Assembly: GCA_016183835.1 (NCBI GenBank)
Contig: JACPDV010000024.1
Span: forward strand, 1-12,206
Length of the DNA: 12,206 bases
From: Armatimonadota bacterium
Lineage (GTDB): Bacteria > Armatimonadota > UBA10988
Direction of reading: 5' to 3'
Under the pieces are notes generated by a model that saw only the letters and a list, made by a program, of their open reading frames with translations, ran no database searches and was not told where the DNA came from. Every line of letters starts with the position of its first letter. Within the stretch, counting starts at the first letter, position 1. Of the stretch, positions 1 through 6,349 are shown in pieces. The translations under genes and the position numbers were made by a program.

Positions 1-688
1 GACCCTCACCCCCGCCCTCTCCCGGGGGGAGAGGGGGTCGGACTCCTGGGGGCAGAGGGGGCCGGAGCCCGCGGAGCGTGACGATCGTGCCGTCGTAGGA
101 GAGCGGACCCGGAACGGCGCAGCGGACCGCGAGGTGCAGACCCGCGCGGTCGTGCCGCACCCGCTCCAGCTCGCCGTTGTACGCCTCCACCGCGGGCAGC
201 GGATCGTCGCTGCACGGCTCGACGAGGTAGCGGCGGAGCTCGGTCGGCGTGTCACTGTGGATCCGCACCGCCGCCGGCAGCGGCGACCCGTCCGGGAGCA
301 CCACGCGCAGCTTGAGCGTCTGGCGGAACGCCACACCGTAGTCGGCCAGCTCCGGGAACTCAAGCCGCGACAGCGGCGCGAAGGCCACGCTCAAGAGCCC
401 TTCGCGGCGGCTGCGCTGCCGCACGTCCGCCGTCTGCCACTCCCCGTTGAACCAGTCGTCCCGCGGCTTCCACCCGGCCCGCCCGCCAGCATCCGCCAAC
501 GTCACCCGCTGCCCCGGCCAGTGGCTCCGCCAGTACTCGACCGTGGGCAGCTCGGCCGGCGCGGCTGCGGCGAACTGCAGCACGATCCGGTGGATGTCCC
601 GCGGCTCTTCCCAGCGGAAGACGAGCGTGCGGCCGTCGGGCGAGTCGTCACGGTAGGCGAACGGGCCGATGTCGAGGGTGCGGGGCAT
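1..688 (-). CDS. Unrecognised protein, 5' part only (runs off the left edge)
   Basis: Read on the minus strand from the ATG at 688, the frame stays open to the window edge (229 codons, no stop). It is preceded by an SD-like GCAGGAG. The protein begins MPRTLDIGPFAYRDDSPDGR and carries aromatic-rich segments (VEYWRSHWPG, DDWFNGEWQTADV) that look like a beta-sandwich of the kind found in sugar-binding or glycosidase accessory domains. That is only an impression; I do not recognise a family and assign no function. The last visible residues are Pro/Gly-rich (RPPLPPG twice) and come from the repeat at 15-67, so the repeat either lies inside the gene or has changed its reading. There is no signal peptide or membrane segment in the visible part. 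It is divergent from the gene at 817, with 128 nt between the starts. Overlapping frames on the plus strand are treated as shadows. Confidence 0.65.
   Translation of the reverse strand, partial: MPRTLDIGPFAYRDDSPDGRTLVFRWEEPRDIHRIVLQFAAAAPAELPTVEYWRSHWPGQRVTLADAGGRAGWKPRDDWFNGEWQTADVRQRSRREGLLSVAFAPLSRLEFPELADYGVAFRQTLKLRVVLPDGSPLPAAVRIHSDTPTELRRYLVEPCSDDPLPAVEAYNGELERVRHDRAGLHLAVRCAVPGPLSYDGTIVTLRGLRPPLPPGVRPPLPPGEGGGEG
15..67. repeat. Palindrome plus imperfect 24-bp tandem duplication
   Basis: CCCTCTCCC (15-23) and GGGAGAGGG (27-35) form a perfect 9-bp stem with a 3-nt loop. Overlapping this, 20-43 and 44-67 are adjacent 24-bp direct copies matching at 20 of 24 positions. Read on the minus strand they encode RPPLPPG twice in the frame of the gene at 1-688. 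The look is that of the GC-rich dispersed palindromes common in large environmental genomes. Part of the repeat may lie beyond the left edge. Confidence 0.6.
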
Positions 689-777
689 GCGGGGGCTCCT
701 GCGGCGTGCCGCGCAGGTTGCCCCGGAGCGGTGGGTTTCCTTCCGGCCGCGGGCAGCCGTCCGCCGCCAGGGATGGG

Positions 778-783
778 TATACT
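778..783 (+). promoter_or_regulatory. Possible -10 box upstream of the 817 gene
   Basis: TATACT lies in a GC-rich surround about 34 nt before the ATG at 817. It matches the sigma70 -10 consensus at 5 of 6 positions. I see no convincing -35 box at 15-19 nt upstream, so this is weak. The start codon itself has a clear SD (GAGGA at 806-810). Confidence 0.3.
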
Positions 784-816
784 GTCCGAGACGGCAACGC
801 CAACCGAGGACCACAG

Positions 817-1464
817 ATGCTAGGCCTGGCTCAGCCGAGCGGCACCGACCCGCCTTCCGCGCTGCGGCAACGCCGGTCACGCCGCCGCCGAGCGTGGCTG
901 CGGCTCTGCCTTGCCTCGGGCGCTGTCCGCGCGCTCATCGGGTCGCCGTGGCTGTCACACCACGGTGCGCGCTGGGAGATCGGCCGTGCTCCCGGCGACG
1001 GTGGCACCGAAGTCGTGGAGCTAACCTACGACTACGGCCACCCCATGCCCACCATCTCGCCTGGTCGCTCGCCAGGTGTGTTCCACTTCCTCGGCGTGGC
1101 GCGGCCGCGCGGACGAACGCTGCACTACTACCTCTGTGGCTCGATGAACTACCCAGCGAGCACGGGCCCGTTGCGGACGGACGCACCGGCCGGCACGCCG
1201 TGCCGTCACGTGTGGATGGTGGCCGGGGGCCGCGTCCAGGCGGCGGTCGACGTGGTCACCGGCGAGTACTTCGCCGTGCCGGACAACCCAATGGAGAACA
1301 CTCACGGCCGGCCCTGGCCGCCGTCGCCCGACACGTCGCCACGCCGCCAGATCGCGCAGATCGCGCGGCGCGGATACCAGGACCCGGCGCCCGCCGCAGC
1401 CACCCCGCCGGCGTGGGCCAAGCTGCATGGTGCGCGTGAGCTAGACCTGGAGCGGATGCAGTGA
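817..1464 (+). CDS. Unknown protein, paralogue of the 1712-2389 gene
   Basis: 215 codons from the ATG at 817, chosen because GAGGA (806-810) sits 6 nt upstream; the frame also opens earlier at 706, but without an SD. Residues 18-25 are Arg-rich and followed by a weakly hydrophobic stretch (about 26-46), perhaps a poor signal anchor. The body aligns by eye with the minus-strand product of 1712-2389: HYYLCG (103-108) against HYLLYG (97-102); RHVWMVAGG and DVVTGE (130-150) against RRVWLIGRSG and DLDTGE; RQIAQIA (177-183) against RQMVQVA (181-187). This suggests a family with an anchored N-terminus and an extracytoplasmic beta-rich domain. I do not recognise the family. The gene stands alone on its strand, with the phyH-tail fragment downstream pointing towards it. 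Confidence 0.6.
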   Translation: MLGLAQPSGTDPPSALRQRRSRRRRAWLRLCLASGAVRALIGSPWLSHHGARWEIGRAPGDGGTEVVELTYDYGHPMPTISPGRSPGVFHFLGVARPRGRTLHYYLCGSMNYPASTGPLRTDAPAGTPCRHVWMVAGGRVQAAVDVVTGEYFAVPDNPMENTHGRPWPPSPDTSPRRQIAQIARRGYQDPAPAAATPPAWAKLHGARELDLERMQ

Positions 1465-1521
1465 AGGCAGGTGGGACGGCCGTGCCGCATCGTTAGGGCT
1501 TCCAGCCCATGCCACACCCGG

Positions 1522-1641
1522 TCACCGATTCTGCGGGATCCACGTCTCGCCCGGCTCGATCGGCGGCACGGGCTCGAGGATCTTCCGCCGCTCGGGCGTC
1601 AGCCCGTCGAGCAGCTCGCGCGTGTACTGGTAACTATACCG
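1522..1641 (-). pseudogene. Detached copy of the phyH 3' end
   Basis: Positions 1525-1641 match 2512-2628, the last 39 codons of the intact phyH, in the same orientation with 7 differences in 117 positions (about 94 %). The fragment encodes RYSYQYTRELLDGLTPERRK and onward to WIPQNR, then its own TGA stop (1522-1524) where intact phyH uses TAG. Five of the seven differences change the residue (G/S, S/T, R/G, V/I, A/P), so it is drifting or came from a paralogue. Homology stops abruptly at 1641; upstream the frame meets a stop (about 9 codons further) with no start, so this is a remnant and not a gene. The gene at 1712-2389 lies exactly between the two copies. Confidence 0.85.
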
Positions 1642-1711
1642 TTTGCAACGCAAAGCAGGTCATGGCGGCAAACCGGGAGTCGAACTGCGAAAGGAATGGC
1701 GCGGCCCGCTG

Positions 1712-2389
1712 TCACATCGGCTCGCGCCAAAGGACCTCGCCCCCGGTCTCTGTCGCCCATACGGGTACGGGCACCACGCGGGTGTCGTTCATGGGGTCCC
1801 GAACACTGTCCTGATGCTGGAAGTCCTCGGCCACCTGGACCATCTGGCGGTCCGTGCGACCCGGCGCCACCACCCAGCACGCCTCGCGCTCGTCGCCGTA
1901 GACATGCACCGCGCTGACCGCCTCACCGGTGTCCAGGTCGAGCGCTCCGCTGAAGTGCCTTGGACCGTCCAGCGAGCCGCTCCGCCCGATCAGCCATACC
2001 CGCCGCAGGCCGGCGCGGCCGTTCCCGGCAACGGCTCGTCGTTCACCACGGAGCTCGTAGGGCTGCACGGTTTCACCCCAGTCGCCATAGAGAAGGTAAT
2101 GCCTGTCGCCCGATGGCCGATGCCAGATCAGGAAGACGTAGTACTCGCTCTCAATCGGTTCGCCGATGGTGATGGCGAACCGGCCGAACCCCAGGCGCAG
2201 TCCGGTGTGCCACCACTCCGCAAGCTCCAGCGATTCGTCCCTGCCAGCCGCCACTGTGGCGTCGGTCTCCCACTCACCGGGCCTGCCCATGCTCGATGTC
2301 TGACTGCGTCGGACCAGGCCGAAAGCGCACATCACAACGACGATCGCGACGGCCAAGCTCACCCACCGCTTGCTCACGTACCTGCGCAC
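1712..2389 (-). CDS. Unknown single-pass membrane-anchored protein
   Basis: 225 codons from a GTG at 2389; GGAG (complement of 2396-2399) lies 6-7 nt upstream and decides this start. Residues 1-9 are basic (RRYVSKR) and 10-26 form a hydrophobic helix (VSLAVAIVVVMCAFGLV), an uncleaved signal anchor, so the remaining ~195 residues probably sit outside the cytoplasmic membrane. The soluble part is a divergent paralogue of the 817-1464 product: shared HY-L-G, R-VWL/M, D-TGE and RQ--Q-A positions. The family is not recognised. By eye the DNA is richer in A/T than its neighbours. The gene and its flanks (1642-2508) are bracketed by two direct copies of the phyH 3' end, consistent with insertion or segmental duplication. 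There is no enzyme motif to support a function. Confidence 0.75.
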   Translation of the reverse strand: MRRYVSKRWVSLAVAIVVVMCAFGLVRRSQTSSMGRPGEWETDATVAAGRDESLELAEWWHTGLRLGFGRFAITIGEPIESEYYVFLIWHRPSGDRHYLLYGDWGETVQPYELRGERRAVAGNGRAGLRRVWLIGRSGSLDGPRHFSGALDLDTGEAVSAVHVYGDEREACWVVAPGRTDRQMVQVAEDFQHQDSVRDPMNDTRVVPVPVWATETGGEVLWREPM

Positions 2390-2471
2390 GGGTCACTCCG
2401 CATGTCCACCATACCCTCTACTACCCCCCTGCGCGCGGTGCATGCGCGTCTGTCTGTGGAAGCGCGGAACT

Positions 2472-2493
2472 CAGACGATGCGCGTGCCGTCTG
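2472..2493 (-). terminator. Weak hairpin downstream of phyH
   Basis: CAGACG (2472-2477) and CGTCTG (2488-2493) form a 6-bp stem with a 10-nt loop, 16 nt past the phyH stop on the minus strand. No U-rich run follows, so it is a weak terminator candidate. It also lies upstream of the 1712-2389 gene, and could separate the two transcription units. Confidence 0.3.
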
Positions 2494-2508
2494 TGACGCC
2501 CTCAATCC

Positions 2509-3336
2509 CTACCGGTTCTGCGGAATCCACGTCTCGCCCGCCTCGATCGGCGGCACGGGCTCGAGGACCTTCCGCCGCTCGGGCGTCAGCCGGTCGAGCA
2601 GCTCGCGCGAGTACTGGTAACCATACCGTGTGGCGCCCCACAGCGGGCCGTAACGGTAGATGGTGATGCGCCGCTCGCCCGGATTGGTGCGCGACGAGCC
2701 GCCGTGCATCAGCCCATCCACGAACAGGAGCGCGTCGCCCCGGTGCATGTAGACCGGGATCGCGCCGACCAGCTCGTCCATGCGGTCGCCCCGGCCGTAG
2801 TCACCGCGGAGCGGGTGGTCGCAGTTGGACTTGTGGCTGGCGGGCACCACCATCGTCGGGCCGTCGCCGGGGCCGATGTCGCTGAGCGCGCAGATCACGT
2901 TGATCATCCCGCAGCGGAAGACGCCGTTCGTGTACAGGTACCGCCCGCGCAATGCGCCGCGGAACCCGCCGGAGTGCACCGGGTGGTGTCCGCCGGTGAC
3001 ACGGATGCTGGCGATGCACTCGTCGATGAACAGCCCCTCGACATACGACGCCTCCTCGCCGCCGTAGTGGCGCACGAGCCGGATGTAGCCTGGATGGTCG
3101 ATCAGCTCCTCGAACGGCTCACCGAGGTGGACGCAGTTGTGGAGCTCGAGGCCGGTCTCGGCGGTGTAGTCGCGCCGCTGTGCGCCGCGGTACCAGTGGC
3201 CGTGGGGTATGTCTCGCGGGAACTGGTCGAACTCGGCGTTGAGCCGGTCCAGCAGGTCGGGCTCGAGGGCGTCCTTGACGACCAGGTAGCCGTTGAGATC
3301 GAAGAGGAAGTCATCGAGGGGAGTGGGGTCGCGCAT
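2509..3336 (-). CDS. PhyH-family Fe/2-oxoglutarate dioxygenase-like protein
   Basis: 275 residues, normal for the phytanoyl-CoA dioxygenase (PhyH) family of double-stranded beta-helix iron enzymes. Family landmarks: N-terminal DFLFDLNGYLVVKDAL; core INVICALSDIGPGDGPTMVVPASHKSN (about 145-171); and GDALLFVDGLMHGGSSRTNPGERRI, where H211 is the expected distal iron ligand and R222/R223 the expected 2-oxoglutarate carboxylate contact. The proximal motif is H121-S122-G123 where HxD is usual. The 90-residue gap to H211 fits the family, so the acidic ligand appears replaced by Gly, as in Fe/2OG halogenases of the SyrB2 type. Substrate and reaction are unknown; hydroxylase, halogenase-like and inactive are all open. 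ATG at 3336 is preceded only by a weak GGCGGA. It is divergent from the UroD-like gene (179 nt apart). Its last 39 codons recur at 1525-1641. Confidence 0.88.
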   Translation of the reverse strand: MRDPTPLDDFLFDLNGYLVVKDALEPDLLDRLNAEFDQFPRDIPHGHWYRGAQRRDYTAETGLELHNCVHLGEPFEELIDHPGYIRLVRHYGGEEASYVEGLFIDECIASIRVTGGHHPVHSGGFRGALRGRYLYTNGVFRCGMINVICALSDIGPGDGPTMVVPASHKSNCDHPLRGDYGRGDRMDELVGAIPVYMHRGDALLFVDGLMHGGSSRTNPGERRITIYRYGPLWGATRYGYQYSRELLDRLTPERRKVLEPVPPIEAGETWIPQNR

Positions 3337-3436
3337 GCTGTGTTGTCCGCCGCCGGCCGTTGGGCAATGTGGGGACGGGAGCGCCGTGGTGTCAGGAGAG
3401 AGATCGGCGCTGAGGTCCCCCAGGCGTCCGCCTCCG

Positions 3437-3464
3437 CACCCTACACCCTACACCCCACACCCCT
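3437..3464. repeat. Four imperfect heptamers CACCCYW
   Basis: Positions 3437-3443, 3444-3450, 3451-3457 and 3458-3464 read CACCCTA, CACCCTA, CACCCCA, CACCCCT. The array sits in the 179-nt region between the divergent phyH and UroD-like starts, 52 nt before the latter. It is a microsatellite-like tract; a regulatory role is possible but not shown. I found no convincing -35/-10 pair in this interval. Confidence 0.6.
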
Positions 3465-3515
3465 TCCGAGAGGACCGGCGAACGGAGCGCGGAACCAGAC
3501 CGCCGGAGCGCCCCG

Positions 3516-4613
3516 ATGACCTCGCGCGAACGCCTGCTGACCGCCCTGCACAACGGCCGGCCCGACCGGCTCCCTTGCCAGGTCCACGGCTGGATGGGCT
3601 ACTACCTCAACCGCTACCTCAACGGCGACGACTGGTACCAGGCCAACGACCGCTTCAGCATGGACCACGCCATCTACGTCTCGCCCAGCTACCACTACGC
3701 CGACCACGCCTGGGACAACTGGCAGGTGCGGACCACCGACCTCGGCACCGAGGACGGCACGCACAAGTGGGTGAGCCACATCACCACGCCCAAAGGCACC
3801 CTCACCCACGGGCAGGCGGCCAACGAGATCACCTGCTGGTCCACGGAGCACCCGCTCAAGACCGAAGCCGACTTCGCGCTGTGGGAGCAGTTCTATCCCG
3901 AGCCCGACGGGATCGACCTGACCCCGGTCCGCGAGACGCGCGAGAAGCTGGGCGACCGGGGGATCCTCCGCAGCCATCCGCCGAGCTTCGGGCAGGGCAG
4001 CCCCTGGCAGAGCCTGTGCACCTGGTTCGGCACGCTGCCGAGCATCTACCTCGCCCTCGACAACCCGGCCTTCGTCCACCACGCACTGGACGTGATGTGC
4101 CGGCGCACCGTCCGCGCGCTGGCGATGTGGGAGGGCACGCCGGCGGACATGGTGGAGACGGGCGGCGGCGCGGGCTCGAACACGGTCATCAGCCCGGCCA
4201 TGTTCGCCGAGTTCTGCGTGCCTTACGACCGGCGGCAGCACGAGGCGCTGCACGCGGTGGGCGTGAAGGTGGTCTACCACCTCTGCGGCGGGCTGATGAA
4301 GCAGCTCGACTACGTGGTGGACAACGGCGCCGACGGGCTGGAGACGCTGACGCCGCCGGGGATGGGCGGCGACTGCGACCTGGCCGAGGCCAGCCGGCGA
4401 GCGGGGGACAAGCTGTTCTTCATCGGCGGGTTCGACCAGAACGCCGGGTTCGAGCACGGCACGCCGGAGACGGCGCGGGCGCTGGTGCACCAGTGCTTCG
4501 AGGCCACGAGGGATCACGCGGGCTACATCGTGGCGCCGTCGGACCACTTCTTCCACGGCGATCCGGCGTGTGTGCAGGCGTTCGTGGACGCGGCGCGGGA
4601 ATGCGTCTACTAG
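3516..4613 (+). CDS. UroD-family methyltransferase-like protein
   Basis: 365 residues, the usual size for the uroporphyrinogen decarboxylase superfamily; ATG at 3516 with GGAG at 3505-3508. The start (MTSRERLLTALHNGRPDRLP) is the typical opening of the corrinoid-methyltransferase-like branch and not of HemE. H255-L-C257-G in VVYHLCGG matches the HxCG zinc motif of MtaA/MtbA-type enzymes, which activate a thiol methyl acceptor. The third (C-terminal) cysteine of those enzymes is not seen: the equivalent region reads YIVAPSDHFFHGDP (337-350), so D343, H344 or H347 might substitute. Many such proteins occur in environmental genomes with unknown methyl donors; no corrinoid protein gene is nearby, so the substrate is unknown. 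It is divergent from phyH and convergent with the pentapeptide gene. Confidence 0.85.
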   Translation: MTSRERLLTALHNGRPDRLPCQVHGWMGYYLNRYLNGDDWYQANDRFSMDHAIYVSPSYHYADHAWDNWQVRTTDLGTEDGTHKWVSHITTPKGTLTHGQAANEITCWSTEHPLKTEADFALWEQFYPEPDGIDLTPVRETREKLGDRGILRSHPPSFGQGSPWQSLCTWFGTLPSIYLALDNPAFVHHALDVMCRRTVRALAMWEGTPADMVETGGGAGSNTVISPAMFAEFCVPYDRRQHEALHAVGVKVVYHLCGGLMKQLDYVVDNGADGLETLTPPGMGGDCDLAEASRRAGDKLFFIGGFDQNAGFEHGTPETARALVHQCFEATRDHAGYIVAPSDHFFHGDPACVQAFVDAARECVY

Positions 4614-4631
4614 ACAACCTGCCCAGCATCC

Positions 4632-4649
4632 TGTCCTCCTTGGAGGACA
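4632..4649. repeat. 18-bp palindrome after the UroD-like gene
   Basis: TGTCCTCC (4632-4639) and GGAGGACA (4642-4649) are perfect 8-bp arms around TT, 18 nt past the UroD-like stop. A 2-nt centre is tight for an RNA hairpin, so it could be an opened-loop terminator stem or a protein-binding dyad. No U-tract follows. Confidence 0.45.
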
Positions 4650-4731
4650 TAGATGCACAGAACAGGCACGATAGAGTGGCTCGAGTCGATGGCCCGGTGG
4701 GCTGGGCACCGGTCTGCCGGCATCCTCCGCA

Positions 4732-4764
4732 TCCTGTCCATCGGTGATCCTCGGCTGGACAGGA
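4732..4764. terminator. Hairpin between convergent genes
   Basis: TCCTGTCCA (4732-4740) and TGGACAGGA (4756-4764) are perfect 9-bp arms with a 15-nt loop. It lies between the convergent stops at 4613 and 4790, which is where a bidirectional terminator is expected. No U-run is present on either side. The same CATCCTGTCC word also occurs at about 4627-4636. Confidence 0.5.
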
Positions 4765-4789
4765 ACTGATGACGGCTGCTTGGCCGCGG

Positions 4790-5458
4790 TCAGCCGACCT
4801 GCACGGCGCCGTGGTCGGCGGGGCGGGCGCCGGCGGGCCAGCGCGTGGCGGCAGTGTAGCGGGCGCCGGTGAGGTCGGCCTGGTAGAGGTTGGCGGCGCG
4901 GAGGTCGGCGCCGGAGAGGTCGGCGCCGCGGAGGTCGGCGGCGGCCAGCGCGCTGTGGCTCAGGTCGGCGCGGGCCAGGTGGGCGCCGGCCAGGCAGGCG
5001 CCGCGGAAGTTGGCGGCGTGGCAGCCGGCGCCGTCGAGCGCGACACCCGCCAGATTGGCCCCGCGGAGGTTGGCGCAACTCAGGTTGGCGCCCTGCAACT
5101 GCACGCCGGTCAGGTCGAGCTCAGTCAAGACGGCGCTGCTCAGGTCGGCGCCGGAGAGGTGGGCGCCCTTCATCACCGCGCCGCTGAGGTCGGCGGCCCG
5201 GAGGACGGCGCCGGCGGCCTCGAGGCGCTCGAGGCAGGCGCCCTTGAGGTCCGCGCCGCTGAAGTCGGCCTGGCTCACATTGCTGCCGGTGAGGTCGGCC
5301 AGGCGCAGGTTGGCGCCGCTCAGGTCCGCCTCGGCCAGGTCCACCTGAACCAGCGCCGCGCCCCGCAGGTCGGCCCCGCGCAGGGCCGCGCCGCGCAGGC
5401 CCGCGGCCTTCACCACCATGATCACCTGGCGCGTCTGCCGGTGACGAATCGAGGTCAT
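4790..5458 (-). CDS. Pentapeptide-repeat protein
   Basis: About 222 residues, almost wholly A(D/N)Lxx pentapeptides from about residue 20 onward (GADLRGAALVQVDLAEADLSGANL and so on; roughly three dozen units), then a TRWP motif (TAATRWPAG) near the C-terminus. Such proteins fold as a right-handed quadrilateral beta-helix. Known roles range from gyrase mimicry (MfpA/Qnr) to scaffolds, and none can be assigned here. There is no signal peptide or membrane segment. I chose the ATG at 5458 (MTSIRHRQTR); an in-frame ATG at 5536 would add 26 Arg/Pro-rich residues, but would place the strong hairpin at 5488-5516 inside the coding region, and has no SD. A third ATG at 5419 (MVVKAAGL) is also possible. 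The repeat coding makes long spurious frames on the other strand. Downstream of ric on the same strand. Confidence 0.85.
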   Translation of the reverse strand: MTSIRHRQTRQVIMVVKAAGLRGAALRGADLRGAALVQVDLAEADLSGANLRLADLTGSNVSQADFSGADLKGACLERLEAAGAVLRAADLSGAVMKGAHLSGADLSSAVLTELDLTGVQLQGANLSCANLRGANLAGVALDGAGCHAANFRGACLAGAHLARADLSHSALAAADLRGADLSGADLRAANLYQADLTGARYTAATRWPAGARPADHGAVQVG

Positions 5459-5487
5459 CTCGCCGGTCCCGTCTCCCACCTGACGGA

Positions 5488-5516
5488 CCCGCCCCGGCGC
5501 CGCGCGCCGGGGCGGG
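5488..5516 (-). terminator. Strong GC hairpin between ric and the pentapeptide gene
   Basis: CCCGCCCCGGCGC (5488-5500) and GCGCCGGGGCGGG (5504-5516) are perfect 13-bp arms with a 3-nt loop, about 64 nt past the ric stop. No U-tract is present. It probably ends or attenuates ric transcription, and supports starting the pentapeptide protein at 5458. It could also be a dispersed palindrome. Confidence 0.55.
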
Positions 5517-5579
5517 ATCGCCCTTACGTCTGACATGCCACGGGCCGGCGAGTCTCAATCTCGACGCACGCCTCGCGCC

Positions 5580-6299
5580 CTACCGGCCCTGCTCGGCCTC
5601 CACCGCCAGTGCCCGCGGGAAGAGGATGCTGTTCTCCTTGTGGATGTGCGCGTGGAGGTCGTCTTCGAGCTCCCGCAGCCCGTCCAGCGTGGCGCGGTAC
5701 GTGTTGCAGCCGTCCTCCGGCGCCTGGTAGCCGCCGGTCAGCCGCGCCAGCGCCGCCAGCGCCTGGCCCGCGTTGTCGTGCTCGAACTCCATCACCCGGA
5801 TCGGGTTGCCGATGCTGCCGCAATGGAACGCCGTGGGCCCCGCCGCGGACTCGAGCTGGCGGCAGAGGGGGAAGAGGATCTCCTCCTCCTTCATCATGTG
5901 CATCTCGAGCTCGGACCGCAGGCCGAGGAAGATGCGGCTCACCTCGCGCAGCTCGGGATGCCGCTCGCCGTGGACCTGGGCGATCTTGGCCGTGAGCTGC
6001 GCCAGCCGCGGCAGCGCCTCGCGCAGAAACTGATGGTGCGTGGCCTCGATGTGGTCGGCCAGCTCGGTCAGCGTCGCCTGCGTCCAGTCGCGGTCGTCCT
6101 CGCCGCGCGGGGTGGCGTCGTGCGCCTCCAGCGCCGCCAGGACGGCCTCCGGGTCCAGCGACTTGTCCGCGCACGCCTGCCCCAGCGGCTGTTTGCCGCC
6201 GCAGCAGTAGTCGATCCCGAAGCGCTCGAAGACCTTGGCCCGGCTCGGTCGCACCGCCACCATCTCGCCCACCGTCGTGCCCGTGTCCATCGTCAGCAT
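5580..6299 (-). CDS. ric: Iron-sulfur cluster repair di-iron protein (Ric/YtfE/ScdA)
   Basis: 239 residues with the two-domain plan of Ric. The ScdA_N domain (about 5-60) carries the diagnostic FGIDYCCGGKQPL with C32-C33. A hemerythrin-like domain (about 75-232) has the expected di-iron ligands: H83 or H88 (ADHIEATHH), H110/H114, H134 with E138 (HMMKEEEILFP), H174 (FEHDNAG), and H218 with E222 (HIHKENSILFP). The family restores Fe-S clusters damaged by NO or oxidants in the cytoplasm and may release NO or iron. ATG 6299 is fixed by AAGGAG (complement of 6306-6311) 6 nt upstream. It is divergent from the Rrf2 gene; its own promoter (6360-6388) overlaps that of the regulator, so co-regulation by an Rrf2/NsrR-type repressor is likely. 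Nothing is missing from the sequence. Confidence 0.95.
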   Translation of the reverse strand: MLTMDTGTTVGEMVAVRPSRAKVFERFGIDYCCGGKQPLGQACADKSLDPEAVLAALEAHDATPRGEDDRDWTQATLTELADHIEATHHQFLREALPRLAQLTAKIAQVHGERHPELREVSRIFLGLRSELEMHMMKEEEILFPLCRQLESAAGPTAFHCGSIGNPIRVMEFEHDNAGQALAALARLTGGYQAPEDGCNTYRATLDGLRELEDDLHAHIHKENSILFPRALAVEAEQGR

Positions 6300-6349
6300 C
6301 GTCGTCTCCTTGGATCTCGGCCGGGCCGCAGCGATCTTGCGCCCGCCTG

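Noticed and set aside
706..816. Longer N-terminus for the 817 gene
   Set aside because: It would run through the -10-like TATACT and has no SD; the ATG at 817 has GAGGA at the right distance.
134..823. 229-codon plus-strand frame opposite the first gene
   Set aside because: It has the composition of an antisense shadow, with no SD; the minus strand gives a normal-looking protein with an SD.
1655..1740. A complete tRNA gene ending at the CCA-like string
   Set aside because: The 5' acceptor strand and T-stem partner are absent and the space is occupied by the end of the 1712-2389 coding region.
1643..2620. 325-codon plus-strand frame opposite the membrane-anchored gene
   Set aside because: It runs antisense through the gene with a transmembrane helix and through the phyH tail; no domain.
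4769..5533. Long plus-strand frame (254 codons) opposite the pentapeptide gene
   Set aside because: It is the antisense of pentapeptide coding (runs of EVGA/QVGA), has no SD, and its regularity is inherited from the repeat on the minus strand.
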